Part shown: positions 1 through 8,260 of the stretch, one piece after another
Position numbering within the stretch: position 1 is the stretch's first letter
Layout: each line of letters opens with the position of its first letter
IMG/VR virus record: IMGVR_UViG_3300029913_000065
Span: 1 to 35,371 of that record
Reading direction: 5' to 3' (one strand)
From: a virus
DNA: 35,371 bases
Made by a program: the position numbers and the translations under genes
Notes under the pieces: model-generated
Database searches by the model: none
What the model was told of the DNA's origin: nothing
Seen by the model: the letters and a program-made list of their open reading frames with translations, nothing else

Positions 1-288
1 TCTGAAGACCCTAACGTAGGTCAGGCTATTACTGCTGACATTCCTAACGAGGGCGGCTTGAACAATACTGGCAACCCCGGCCTGTTTGCCGTAGCTACGA
101 TATTTGAGGGATGTTGGATGTCGAGCTATCAAACCGGTTACGCTATTGAGACGGCGGCGGTGACGGAGAACTGCAACATCCTTGTCACAGACATCTTTGA
201 CGTGGCAGGTTCGGTTTACGGAGAATTTATTGATTCGGGCCTAAATACATCAGATACAACCGGGCGTAGCCTGCTGTATTCAATCTAG
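1..288 (+). CDS. C-terminal part of an unrecognised phage protein (5' end outside window)
   Basis: The reading frame is open from base 1 and ends at TAG 286-288, giving 95 visible residues. An internal TTG at 58 is not a convincing start because the frame runs on upstream with similar composition. The visible part is rich in Gly, Thr, Asn and Ser with few Lys, as is common in beta-rich virion proteins, but I see no named motif. It sits just upstream of the head gene cluster on the same strand, so a structural role is likely by position only. The gap after it carries a weak hairpin and then an inserted homing endonuclease gene. Confidence 0.6.
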   Translation, partial: SEDPNVGQAITADIPNEGGLNNTGNPGLFAVATIFEGCWMSSYQTGYAIETAAVTENCNILVTDIFDVAGSVYGEFIDSGLNTSDTTGRSLLYSI

Positions 289-300
289 TTACTGTTATTT

Positions 301-335
301 GATTCTGGTATCAGCCATTTATTGATAGTGGAATC
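301..335 (+). terminator. Weak interrupted hairpin after the first gene
   Basis: GATTC (301-305) pairs with GAATC (331-335) and TATCA (309-313) with TGATA (323-327), separated by a 3x3 internal loop. No T-run follows, so it is at best a weak or Rho-assisted terminator, or an mRNA end-stabilising hairpin. Confidence 0.25.
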
Positions 336-389
336 AACTTTGCGACTTTCTGGGTATTAGTTAGAAGTAACTGATACTTGGAGAGTCGC

Positions 390-1343
390 ATGAGTGTTTT
401 TACGGTCTACAAAATTACCAACCTTCTCAACTCTCGGTATTACCTTGGGGTTCACGAGACTAATAATCCCAACGATGATTATCTTGGCTCTGGTATTGTC
501 ATCAAACGCGCTGTTAAGAAGTACGGTCGCCATAACTTTACCAAAGAAGTTATAACCCAATTCTCCCTTGCATCCGAGGCATATGCTAAAGAGGTAGAAC
601 TCCTCCAATCGGCCTGTCAAGACCAACTATGCTACAACCTCCATGAGGGGGGTCAGGGAGGTTTCAAATACATCAATGATAAGGGACTCTCTGACCCCGG
701 TCGTGCGGGACGTATAGCCAAAGAAAAAGGTAACACGGGTAGGCGCAAGGGGGCAAAGACCCGTGTACACCCAATTTCTCCTGATGATAGGCTGCTGTGT
801 GAGTACGGCTGCTTCAACCCCGCCAAATTCCTTGTAGGTAAGAAGGAAACCCCTTGTTGTTCACACCATCAAGGTTCATGCTCAGCCTACAGTAAGCATA
901 AGAAGAGCATGAAGGTAAAGATGATTGAAAAGGAAGCAGCTTGTGGCTATGGTTGTGGTGCTCAAGCTCTGTTCTTGTTGGGAAATAATGAGAAGCCGTG
1001 CTGTTCAAAGACCTTCTACGAATGCTCGGCACACTGGAGAAACAGACGTACTTTCGCCGACCCAGAGTTAAAACAAAAAGCAGAAACCACCATGCTGGCT
1101 AAGTATGGGGTAACCAACCCAATTCTCAATTTGACACTACAAGCTAAGAAGAATGCGACCATACTAGAGCGATTTGGCGGCTTAAGCCCATCATGTCGCC
1201 CCGACATAGAGAAGAAACGTATCAAGACTAACCAGCTACGTTATGGCGGCAACTCTCCGGCCTCTAGCCCTGATGTAATGGCGAAGATGCAAGAAACAAA
1301 GAGGAAACACCAACTACCTATTCCTCTAGTGAAGGACATATAA
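390..1343 (+). CDS. Free-standing GIY-YIG homing endonuclease with duplicated Cys clusters
   Basis: A 317-residue site-specific DNA endonuclease of the GIY-YIG family. The N-terminal domain shows the split motif VYKIT (6-10) and YYLGV (17-21), then a conserved GSG segment and a downstream acidic helix AKEVELL. Two similar cysteine clusters follow: CEYGC...PCCS...CSAY and CGYGC...PCCS...CSAH. They are probably zinc-binding DNA-recognition modules. The C-terminus carries repeated KYGVTNP-, RFGGLSP- and RYGGNSP-type segments, as in the recognition tails of phage homing endonucleases. I chose ATG 390, with GGAGAG at 380-385, over the upstream TTG at 378. Its stop is one base before the next gene's GTG, and its last codons supply that gene's AAGGA ribosome binding site. 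It is inserted between two structural genes; mobility is inferred. Confidence 0.85.
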   Translation: MSVFTVYKITNLLNSRYYLGVHETNNPNDDYLGSGIVIKRAVKKYGRHNFTKEVITQFSLASEAYAKEVELLQSACQDQLCYNLHEGGQGGFKYINDKGLSDPGRAGRIAKEKGNTGRRKGAKTRVHPISPDDRLLCEYGCFNPAKFLVGKKETPCCSHHQGSCSAYSKHKKSMKVKMIEKEAACGYGCGAQALFLLGNNEKPCCSKTFYECSAHWRNRRTFADPELKQKAETTMLAKYGVTNPILNLTLQAKKNATILERFGGLSPSCRPDIEKKRIKTNQLRYGGNSPASSPDVMAKMQETKRKHQLPIPLVKDI

Positions 1344-1344
1344 A

Positions 1345-3351
1345 GTGAAGCCCAAGAATCCCCTTCTCCAAAAAGACGCACGTACTCCCCTCGACTTCGA
1401 CTTGTTGTACGGGAAGGCGTTCAAAGTTACCGACCCTGAAGGCAACCCGAATAGGGAAGGCTTCAGCATCGTTACGCCTTCTAACGGTGGTGTGTTCAAT
1501 GAGTGGAAGGAACGTCCCCAATTCAAAGAGATAGTACGCAAGAAGCTGAACGAGCCTGACTTTCTTGGCGACCACAAGTACAAGCAGATTATTGAGTCAG
1601 CTAGTAAGCTGGGTATTCGCCTTGCCTCAAGCAAGACCGCCCTTGACGCTCTACTTGAGCAAATCGCAGATGAAGATTACGCGACTCATCAGCACCACTC
1701 CGACCCAGACTTTACCACGCAGAACGGCAAGATGATGGGGAAGGGTACAGAGCAGGAGCAGGGTGCTTTGGATTCTCCTACAATCCCAGCCTCATCCATG
1801 ATTGGAATCCCCAATAATTTTGTATATGCATCCTACGATGCTAAGAAGAGGAAAGACCCTCGGGCCGGTGACTGTGGCATCCACACTGCGTCTCCCGTTC
1901 ATGAGTTGGTGCAGCCCGTAGAGAATGAGATAGAAGACGCTACCTTCTTCAAGGAAGGCGATGAGGACTTCGCTGTGAGCCGAGTGGGAGGTAAGATAGC
2001 CGTTACCCAGTCCTATGGCACCAGCACACCCTATGGTGTAACCCCCCCGGTTACCAATCCCAACGCAACTCCGGGTGTCGCACACATGACCCCAGAGCAG
2101 CGTTCGCAGTCTGCTGAGTCCACTACCATTGCTCCTGCACAGAAAGACCTACAACCACCCCCCGGCACGCTGCCCCAGCTACCTCAGGGTCAGCAGCAGA
2201 CCGGTATGGAGACACAGACGGGTCAACAGCAACAGCAGCCGGGTCAACCTACGCCTCCGGGTCAGCCTGTGCAACAACCGATGCAGCCGGGTATGGTACC
2301 TGACCCTCTCGAACAGTTGCGTCAGATGACAACTTCATCCGTCAAGCTCCGCCTCTCTTGTGCAGTGGACAAGGAGTTCGCTCCTTCCATAAGCACCGTT
2401 GTGAAGGCATCGGCTGAAGCGTTGGAGATGGCTGGATACACTATTCATAGAGCCACACAGAAGCTCTCATCTCTCGGAGCCAGCGAAGGTATCACACTTA
2501 TTGTAGGTCACAAGAAGGGGTCGCAGGTAGATGTTAAGGACATCGCACGTCGTGTCAATGGTGCAGTCAACCCAGACTACTTTGTACGCACCGCCGACAT
2601 CGAGCAAAAGACCAGCCCGAAGAGTCTCCCGCCCCGTAACGACATGCGCCGTCACCTTGACGAGGGTGCGAAGGATGAAGTCAAGGAAGGCATTGCTGAC
2701 GTTCCTACGCCAGTACCCCAGCAACAGATACAAGCCCCGCCCACGCCAGTACCCCAGCAACAGATACAAGCTCCGCCCACGGCTGAGCAACAGCTTCTGA
2801 ACACGGTTCTTGCTACTGACAAGACCGCTATCCAGTGGGACTATGAGGATGATGATGAGGACGATGATGAAGGGGGGTCTATGGGTACTCTCTATGGTAA
2901 GCCGCTGGGAGGAACCACCACACCCTCGATTCAAGACCGTCTGGAGTACCTGAGAAGTCAGCTTCAAGCTGAATCTATCAGCCAAGGTGAACTCATGGAG
3001 CTACAGGACTTGGCCGACCATATCGAGCCGGGTGACGAACTGCTAGAAGCGGCAGGGGTTCCCGAGTTTGGAGAAGAGGAAGATGAGCCGGTAACTCCCT
3101 CACCTTCGAATCCCAAGAAGTACACCCCCCGCAGCAAGTTCGATAAGTGGTTCATGGATACTTTGAAAATCAAAGGGAGCACGGCTACTTCGTTTCCTTC
3201 CACAACGGGCTTTGTCCCGCTTACTGAGGATGGGGTCAACCAAGTGTGTCCGGCGTGCTCCAGCCAGAACGTAAAAAAGTTTGAAAATTCGGACGCAGAA
3301 GATGGCAGCTTGGTTGAGTGTGTCGATTGCGGATGCTTTTTTGCGATGTGA
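1345..3351 (+). CDS. Large low-complexity virion-type protein with C-terminal zinc ribbon
   Basis: Unrecognised 668-residue protein. It starts at GTG 1345, with AAGGA nine bases upstream inside the end of the endonuclease gene. The N-terminal third looks folded. The middle is a Pro/Gln-rich linker (about residues 260-320). A globular segment follows (about 335-430), then an exact-looking duplication of TPVPQQQIQAPP and a long acidic stretch (EDDDEDDDE). The C-terminus has a zinc-ribbon pattern CPACSSQNVKKF...CVDCGCFF. It lies directly upstream of the prohead protease, where portal or head-core genes are usual in phages, but I see no portal signature. A minor capsid or core protein is the best positional guess. 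Confidence 0.75.
   Translation: MKPKNPLLQKDARTPLDFDLLYGKAFKVTDPEGNPNREGFSIVTPSNGGVFNEWKERPQFKEIVRKKLNEPDFLGDHKYKQIIESASKLGIRLASSKTALDALLEQIADEDYATHQHHSDPDFTTQNGKMMGKGTEQEQGALDSPTIPASSMIGIPNNFVYASYDAKKRKDPRAGDCGIHTASPVHELVQPVENEIEDATFFKEGDEDFAVSRVGGKIAVTQSYGTSTPYGVTPPVTNPNATPGVAHMTPEQRSQSAESTTIAPAQKDLQPPPGTLPQLPQGQQQTGMETQTGQQQQQPGQPTPPGQPVQQPMQPGMVPDPLEQLRQMTTSSVKLRLSCAVDKEFAPSISTVVKASAEALEMAGYTIHRATQKLSSLGASEGITLIVGHKKGSQVDVKDIARRVNGAVNPDYFVRTADIEQKTSPKSLPPRNDMRRHLDEGAKDEVKEGIADVPTPVPQQQIQAPPTPVPQQQIQAPPTAEQQLLNTVLATDKTAIQWDYEDDDEDDDEGGSMGTLYGKPLGGTTTPSIQDRLEYLRSQLQAESISQGELMELQDLADHIEPGDELLEAAGVPEFGEEEDEPVTPSPSNPKKYTPRSKFDKWFMDTLKIKGSTATSFPSTTGFVPLTEDGVNQVCPACSSQNVKKFENSDAEDGSLVECVDCGCFFAM
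2707..2778 (+). repeat. Two tandem 36-bp repeats inside a coding region
   Basis: Units 2707-2742 and 2743-2778 differ at one base (C/T) and each encodes TPVPQQQIQAPP in frame. The near identity at DNA level points to a recent in-frame duplication that lengthens a Pro/Gln linker. Confidence 0.85.
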
Positions 3352-3389
3352 GAACCCAAAGAAAGTGAACTACGTATCCTCTAAGTAGT

Positions 3390-4280
3390 ATGTCATTCGA
3401 GAAGATAGCCAACGCGGAACTTAAAGAACCTATCCTGAGTACACAGGATTGGAGCAAGCTGTATGGCACCCGTACGTTTGGGCAGAAAACCGCCGCCTTC
3501 AATAAAATCGCAGCGGATCAAAGTAAATACCTTTTGTCTCACTGCACAATTATGAGCAGTTTAGCCACAGAGGCACCACCTTTCGACTATTTGGTGCGCC
3601 CCTCCTCCTCTCATCTTTTCAACAACAACGACGACGGTTGGTCCAACCCGGTTTTGCGCCTGTCGCACCGCTCCTTCGTTGGTGCCTTCAACTTCGTTGA
3701 ACACTTCCAAAATTCGAAGTATGCGAAAGGCCATATTCTTGACTCGGTGCTCCGCAAGATTCATCTTGGCCCAGAAGCTGAAGATTGGGTTTACTTCTGC
3801 GACATTCTTGTTGCTACCGACCTTGCTCACGAGAAGCTCATCAATGACATTCGCAATGGTGAAGTTCGTTACCTGTCGATGGGCTGCGTGACTGACCTTG
3901 TTATCTGCTCCTTTTGCGGAGCCCATGTAACCGATCAGAGTTCTTATTGTGTTCATTTAAACTTCCAGAAGGGCCAATTTCTATTAGATGATGACGGCAT
4001 CTCTCGTCGTGTAGGTGAACTCTGTGGTCATCACACTTTGCCCAACGGTGGAGTCAAGTTCGTGGAAGCCTCGTGGGTAGGTACCCCGGCCTTCCCCGGA
4101 GCAGTTAAGCGGTCAATCGTTTCTGATGAATGGGTCGGCCCTAAGACTCCCTACACCCGCAAATCAAGCAGTTTGGATGGGATTACGAAAGCAGCGTCAG
4201 AAGATAGTGAATATCGGACACCTAATTTAGGCGAGGTTTTAATGCAAGAAGATGACCTTCGTGGGAGAAGCATACGCTAA
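3390..4280 (+). CDS. Prohead (head maturation) protease
   Basis: A 296-residue protein that matches head maturation proteases of large tailed phages, which cleave scaffold and capsid proteins inside the prohead. Key features are a His in the segment EHFQNSKYAKGHILD (H105) and the serine motif YLSMGC (S163). The characteristic cysteine/histidine run follows directly: C173xxC176 and YCVHL (C187, H189). Family knowledge makes H105 and S163 the likely catalytic pair; the Cys cluster may bind zinc. The gene lies directly upstream of the acidic scaffold, which is the classic protease-scaffold-capsid order. Its stop codon overlaps the scaffold ATG (TAATG at 4278-4282), suggesting translational coupling. 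The ATG at 3390 has no strong ribosome binding site. Confidence 0.85.
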   Translation: MSFEKIANAELKEPILSTQDWSKLYGTRTFGQKTAAFNKIAADQSKYLLSHCTIMSSLATEAPPFDYLVRPSSSHLFNNNDDGWSNPVLRLSHRSFVGAFNFVEHFQNSKYAKGHILDSVLRKIHLGPEAEDWVYFCDILVATDLAHEKLINDIRNGEVRYLSMGCVTDLVICSFCGAHVTDQSSYCVHLNFQKGQFLLDDDGISRRVGELCGHHTLPNGGVKFVEASWVGTPAFPGAVKRSIVSDEWVGPKTPYTRKSSSLDGITKAASEDSEYRTPNLGEVLMQEDDLRGRSIR

Positions 4281-6484
4281 TGGCAAACAAAGAAGCAACA
4301 CAATCAATTCTCAAGGTTATCGCGAACGTCAAGGCTAAGTTCGCTGAACTGGACATGCTCGATAACGAATTCGCTGACCTTGATGCCTCTATGCCTCAGG
4401 GCGAGGGTATGGAGCAGTTCAGCTTGCTCACCGATAAACGTGAGGAACTCGAAACCGAGATTCGCGCTATGCGTGAACGGGTACAGCTTATCTCCGAGTG
4501 GGAGAAGTTCAAAGGTTCGGGTTGGTCTGATGATGTACAGACTGAGCTAAACGCTCTCGACTCACAGTTTGCAACTATCGCCGATGGTGATGATGCGGGT
4601 ATGGACATGATGTCCCCCGACATGCCTATGGCTCCTGATGCCCTCGCGGCTCCCGCTGCTCCGATGGCTCCCGAGGCACCGGCCTTGCCGGAAGTACCCC
4701 CCACCCCCGAAGTTCCGGCAGCGGATGCATCTGTTGCCACGCCAGAAGGTGATACAGCTTTGGAGCCAATGCCCGACGCGGCGATGGATGCTCCACCGGC
4801 TGAACCACTCGAAGCACCTGTGGCAAGCAACAAAAATGCACAAACCAAACAAAAAAACAACTATGAAACTTCTGATAAGAAGGGGTCTGCTGCTGACTCC
4901 TCTCACTTGAAGAAAGGCGATACTCACATGGCAAATACGAACAACCTCTCGCTGAAGGAAAAGCTGGCTGAGGTTAAGAACAAGCGGGAGGCAATTTCGA
5001 AGGAAGCAAAGACCCGTGTAGCTTCAGCTTGGGCTATCGCCAAGACTATGCTTCCCACGGCACCGACTTCTGTACAGAAGTCTCTCGCGGCTTCTCTTCT
5101 TTCGGGCAACAGCACAAAAGCCATCAAGGCTATGCTCCGTCAGACCGCTATCAACGCGCACTATCAGAAGCTTGCTGAGACTTTCAAGGAAGTCCACAAG
5201 GTCGAGTTGAACGACTTGCTCGAAGACCCGTCCGTTCTCAAGTCCGAGAAGTCGGCTGTGTCCTCGGAACTCAGTGGTGATGCGAAGAACGCCAACGTCA
5301 AGAAGGCTGACGACCGTAAAGAAAACGGACCTCAGGAAGGCACCTATGATGACGGTCGCGACGGCTCTGAGCCGAAGGAGATTGACGCATCCAAGGCTGC
5401 TGAGCGTCCCGACGCTGGCGAGAAGCCGGGTCAGACCCAGAATTTGTCCGATGGCAAGACCGAGAAGGCTGCTGCCAAGAAGACCGCTTGCGAAGGCAAG
5501 GATTGCAAGGGCTGCACCAACGCCGACTGCAAGGGCAAGAAGGCTTCCACCAAGAAGGCTGACGGCGAGTTCCCTCCTGCTGAAGAGACCGCTGCTCCCG
5601 CAGAGGCCGCTCCTGTAGAGGAAGCTGCTGCACCTGTCGAAGGTGAAATCGAAGCTCCGGCTGAGTTTCCCGAAGAAGTTCCCGGCGACCCAGAGGGTGA
5701 AGCAACAGAAATTCTGACCGACGAGAAGAAGCAGGTTCTCGAAGAGAAGATTGACGAAGCTCAGGCTGCTATCAAGGCTATCGAAAGTGAAATCCTTGAA
5801 GAGGGGGATGAGGAACTTGACCTCGCCAAACTTGAGGGTGAGGAAGAGGCACTTGGTGGTATGGAAGGCGAAGGCGAAGGCGAAATCGAAGGTCTCGACG
5901 GCGAAGTAGTGGAAGGTGACCCAGAGGGTGACGAACTCGACTTCTCCAAGGTATTCGACGCCGACGCGATGGAAGAGAAGGCCGCTTCCTTGGCGAACGA
6001 GGGTGAAGAGAAGTCTGCTGCTGGTGAGGACGATTTCTTCGCTCCCTCTGGCAACCTTGGAGCCTCGATGGACGACGACGGCATGGGCGACATGCACGAC
6101 ATGTTCTCCTTGCAGGGCTCTGACGGTGATCCGCTTGCCTCTCTCATCGCTGGTCTGAAGGAAGCTGCCGGTGTTGACGGGTTCGACATTGTTCCGTCCT
6201 CAACCGGGGAAGCTGCCAACCACTTTGAGTCCGACGAAGCCACCGGTGAAGGCCGCGACAATGAGAACGACCACTCGGGCGACCTGTGGGCAGAGACCAT
6301 CGAGGACATCACCCCCGAAGAGCAGGGTGCCAAGCGTGTGAAGCAGGACTCGACCAACGAGCTTAAACTTCCCAAGGCTGCTTCCGCTCCCATCCTGAAG
6401 AAGATTCGTACCGCTGGTGGCCCGACCGTTGGTGCCCCTAAGTTCGACATCGGTCAGGCACTTTTCGGCTCCGACGACAACTAA
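4280..6484 (+). CDS. Head scaffold / core protein
   Basis: A 734-residue, very acidic, Ala/Glu/Asp/Lys-rich protein placed between the protease and the decoration and capsid genes. This matches scaffold or prohead-core proteins, which fill the procapsid and are then degraded. Residues 1-85 look like a coiled coil. About 95-180 is an Ala/Pro/Met linker. Residues 217-340 form a basic helical segment. A small Cys cluster (CEGKDCKGCTNADCKGK) follows, then long acidic stretches and a conserved-looking C-terminal tail rich in basic and hydrophobic residues, the usual capsid-binding end. An in-frame internal ATG at 4928 with AAAGG upstream could make a shorter form. The start overlaps the protease stop. 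A strong terminator follows at 6507. Confidence 0.8.
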   Translation: MANKEATQSILKVIANVKAKFAELDMLDNEFADLDASMPQGEGMEQFSLLTDKREELETEIRAMRERVQLISEWEKFKGSGWSDDVQTELNALDSQFATIADGDDAGMDMMSPDMPMAPDALAAPAAPMAPEAPALPEVPPTPEVPAADASVATPEGDTALEPMPDAAMDAPPAEPLEAPVASNKNAQTKQKNNYETSDKKGSAADSSHLKKGDTHMANTNNLSLKEKLAEVKNKREAISKEAKTRVASAWAIAKTMLPTAPTSVQKSLAASLLSGNSTKAIKAMLRQTAINAHYQKLAETFKEVHKVELNDLLEDPSVLKSEKSAVSSELSGDAKNANVKKADDRKENGPQEGTYDDGRDGSEPKEIDASKAAERPDAGEKPGQTQNLSDGKTEKAAAKKTACEGKDCKGCTNADCKGKKASTKKADGEFPPAEETAAPAEAAPVEEAAAPVEGEIEAPAEFPEEVPGDPEGEATEILTDEKKQVLEEKIDEAQAAIKAIESEILEEGDEELDLAKLEGEEEALGGMEGEGEGEIEGLDGEVVEGDPEGDELDFSKVFDADAMEEKAASLANEGEEKSAAGEDDFFAPSGNLGASMDDDGMGDMHDMFSLQGSDGDPLASLIAGLKEAAGVDGFDIVPSSTGEAANHFESDEATGEGRDNENDHSGDLWAETIEDITPEEQGAKRVKQDSTNELKLPKAASAPILKKIRTAGGPTVGAPKFDIGQALFGSDDN
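4928..6484 (+). other. Possible internal in-frame start inside the scaffold gene
   Basis: ATG 4928 (codon 217) follows AAAGG at 4913-4917 with 10-base spacing. It begins MANTNNLSLKEKL, right after a linker of low complexity. The product would be 518 residues. Nested in-frame scaffold genes are known in other phages (lambda C/Nu3), so the arrangement is plausible but unproven here. Confidence 0.35.
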
Positions 6485-6506
6485 CCCTCTGTACAACAGA
6501 AACAGG

Positions 6507-6538
6507 AACGCCCCGAGAGTATCGGGGCGTTTTCTTTT
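6507..6538 (+). terminator. Strong Rho-independent terminator after the scaffold gene
   Basis: A perfect 10-bp stem (AACGCCCCGA 6507-6516 with TCGGGGCGTT 6522-6531), 5-nt loop, then TTCTTTT. It separates the + strand scaffold gene from the convergent minus-strand gene ending at 6542. A-rich sequence on the other side is limited, so it is mainly a + strand terminator. Confidence 0.85.
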
Positions 6539-6541
6539 GCC

Positions 6542-6832
6542 TTATACGCTGGGACGGTCGTGACAGCAAGGGCAGTTATCGTCATAGGTATCATCGTCAT
6601 CTTCCCTGTGGAACCGGGAACATACTGCCTTCTCCGACTTCTTCCTATCGTTTCTGCTCCGGCCTTCGGCATAGCCCACAAGGTTAGCGATGAGAACCCC
6701 GACAGCAATCCTCACACAGTGCTGGGGTGCGATAAATACGAGGAGGTAGTACGGCAAGAGGATACCAAGTGCTGAGAAGAGAAGTGATACGGGACGAAGG
6801 CTGTCCCTGAGCGTGTCTTTCCAAAAACCCAT
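6542..6832 (-). CDS. Small membrane protein with acidic Cys-rich tail
   Basis: Unrecognised 96-residue protein. The ATG at 6832 has AAGGAG upstream at 11-base spacing. A basic/amphipathic N-terminus precedes a hydrophobic stretch (about residues 16-35), a short break and a second hydrophobic stretch (about 40-55), then a charged region. The tail reads EDDDDTYDDNCPCCHDR, a possible metal-binding end. It belongs to a minus-strand block inserted in the head gene cluster. Function unknown; a holin-like or membrane-modifying role is possible from size and topology alone. Confidence 0.7.
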   Translation of the reverse strand: MGFWKDTLRDSLRPVSLLFSALGILLPYYLLVFIAPQHCVRIAVGVLIANLVGYAEGRSRNDRKKSEKAVCSRFHREDDDDTYDDNCPCCHDRPSV

Positions 6833-6847
6833 AATGTTTGTTTCTCC

Positions 6848-6958
6848 TTAGTCGTCCAGAATGTCTTTCTCATAAGAGCCCTCAGCCGACTCACAGTCAG
6901 GGTCTTCATATGCATCACGGTGAACGTCGCTCAACTGCGAACGGAAACTCGACTTCAC
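6848..6958 (-). CDS. Tiny acidic protein (36 residues)
   Basis: The minus-strand frame starting at GTG 6958 (or TTG 6961) with AAGGA just upstream ends at TAA 6848-6850. The sequence ends EGSYEKDILDD, acidic and protein-like. The stop sits just upstream of the AAGGAG of the next minus-strand gene, which supports real coding. The 5' end overlaps another open frame that follows the gene at 7012-7281, so this could be the third segment of a frameshifted gene instead of an independent one. Confidence 0.45.
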   Translation of the reverse strand: MKSSFRSQLSDVHRDAYEDPDCESAEGSYEKDILDD

Positions 6959-7011
6959 CAAATCCTTGATAGCCTACGCGGCGTGCATCCCGGATGCGGT
7001 TCTCCCCCGCG

Positions 7012-7281
7012 TCACCGACCACCCAGCTCGGTGAGCCGGAAGGTCATGATGAAGACGGAGAACGTCGGATTTACTCCCTTTACTCCCAAGTCCCGGTTGG
7101 CAATGTCCAGTAGCTCCTTGGCCTCATCCCAATTCCTGAACAACTGGGGTGAAGGGGCACCAAAAAGTGCCCTCATGTCTTTTGTGGTTACATAGCCAGT
7201 GAACTTCTGGCGGCGGTGTGGCTTCTTGATAGAGTTGTCCTCGTAGACGACCGTGTAGAACACATCGGATGGCTGATTCAT
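7012..7281 (-). CDS. Hypothetical 89-residue protein, possibly frameshift-extended
   Basis: ATG 7281 has AAAGGAAAT upstream. The protein starts MNQPSDVFYTVVYEDNS and reads as a small mixed alpha/beta protein with no recognised motif. It terminates at CGG TGA C. The +1 frame immediately past this stop stays open for 32 codons to a stop at 6915-6917, with protein-like composition (segment VGYQGFGEVEFPF). The stop-plus-C context resembles the poor-termination context of the bacterial RF2 frameshift, so a longer 121-residue form is possible. An indel in the sequence would look the same. Confidence 0.65.
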   Translation of the reverse strand: MNQPSDVFYTVVYEDNSIKKPHRRQKFTGYVTTKDMRALFGAPSPQLFRNWDEAKELLDIANRDLGVKGVNPTFSVFIMTFRLTELGGR

Positions 7282-7378
7282 ATATTTCCTTTTGACTAGA
7301 CTAGACGTAAAGCTGGGCTTTCGCCCTCACAGTAGTAGATACCAAGCTTTGCGGGAACTCGATAAAGAAAAAACTTCG

Positions 7379-8056
7379 CTAGGAGTCTAGTACCTCGTCT
7401 AGGGTCAGCCCAATTTCTTCTTCGACAATCTCAGACATTCTCTTCCAGTGTAGGCACGCCTTACGGTGCCCACCGTATACGCCTTTGGTAACTTGCTCAA
7501 ACTCATTCCCGCAGTCAGGGCATAGGTAGTCCTTCAGTTTCTTGTTTTCAATGTCATTGACGCGACGGGCTACCAACGCCTGTTTACTACGTCTAGCTTG
7601 GCCTATAGGTGTGGTCTCATCCCACCAAGCAGCCATTTTCTTCCGCTGAATTATAGGCTTTGGCTTACCCTTGAAGAGGGCTGACGCAACTGCTCTCTGT
7701 TTTTTAGACGGAATCCGACCCATGGCCTTTTGTCTAATTTTTTCACGCACCTCCTCAGTTCCGGTAACCCCCTCACCTCCATAGGTCATATTGTACCCAT
7801 ATTTGGTGCTGTGAGTACCTAGTAACAAAATCCACATCTTCTCCAACTCGCTCAACTGTTCTGAGTTATTACATTCTGCGATAGTCTGTACATGAAAAGC
7901 GTCAACCCCATACTTTCGAATAGCTCGGTATAGATGGTAGGGCAACCCCATCTTTGCGTTCTGAAGGTGGGTTTCCCACCGTCCCTTGACGGTTTTCGAG
8001 GTTTTTCCAATGTAGGCTTTGCCGTTTATCGTGTTGGTAACTAGGTATATGAACAT
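7379..8056 (-). CDS. GIY-YIG homing endonuclease, antisense to the split decoration gene
   Basis: A 225-residue GIY-YIG family endonuclease. MFIYLVTN (1-8) and KAYIGKT (13-19) form the two halves of the motif. R26 in GRWETH is the likely catalytic Arg, E72 in LEKMWI the likely metal-binding Glu, and GYNMTYGGEG follows as usual. A NUMOD3-like segment (EEVREKIRQKAMGR) and a C-terminal zinc finger (CPDCGNEF...HRKAC) would bind DNA. I chose ATG 8056 because family members start close to FIYL; a GTG at 8077 is the alternative. Neither has a clear ribosome binding site. It lies about 200 bp upstream of a group I intron, on the opposite strand. Confidence 0.88.
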   Translation of the reverse strand: MFIYLVTNTINGKAYIGKTSKTVKGRWETHLQNAKMGLPYHLYRAIRKYGVDAFHVQTIAECNNSEQLSELEKMWILLLGTHSTKYGYNMTYGGEGVTGTEEVREKIRQKAMGRIPSKKQRAVASALFKGKPKPIIQRKKMAAWWDETTPIGQARRSKQALVARRVNDIENKKLKDYLCPDCGNEFEQVTKGVYGGHRKACLHWKRMSEIVEEEIGLTLDEVLDS

Positions 8057-8260
8057 ACTAAGGTATAGGTAGTTCACTTATTTATTATGGACAGAAAAAC
8101 GGGCATAAAATTAAAATTTAATGTAAGTCTAGCTTTCTCCCAATACCCACCCCATAGGTATGTGAAGTAAGTCACTGCTCTATAGTTCAACGGTCGGTCT
8201 CCTCGACTAAGAATTGGAGTGAGGGCTAATTCAAAACTTCTACATGGAGAAAAAGTCAAA

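Noticed and set aside
2467-2985. 172-residue minus-strand open frame
   Set aside because: Lies wholly inside the gene at 1345-3351, no ribosome binding site, repetitive shadow of the tandem repeat.
5024-6097. 357-residue minus-strand open frame opposite the scaffold gene
   Set aside because: Mirror of the Glu/Lys-rich codon pattern of the scaffold; it has no ribosome binding site and an improbable Leu/Ser/Phe-rich product.
8165-8245. tRNA-like stretch (TATAGTTCAACGG resembling a D-arm, TAATTCAAAAC resembling a T-loop)
   Set aside because: The acceptor arms do not pair, the anticodon stem has several mismatches and the T-stem does not form. At most a decayed tRNA.
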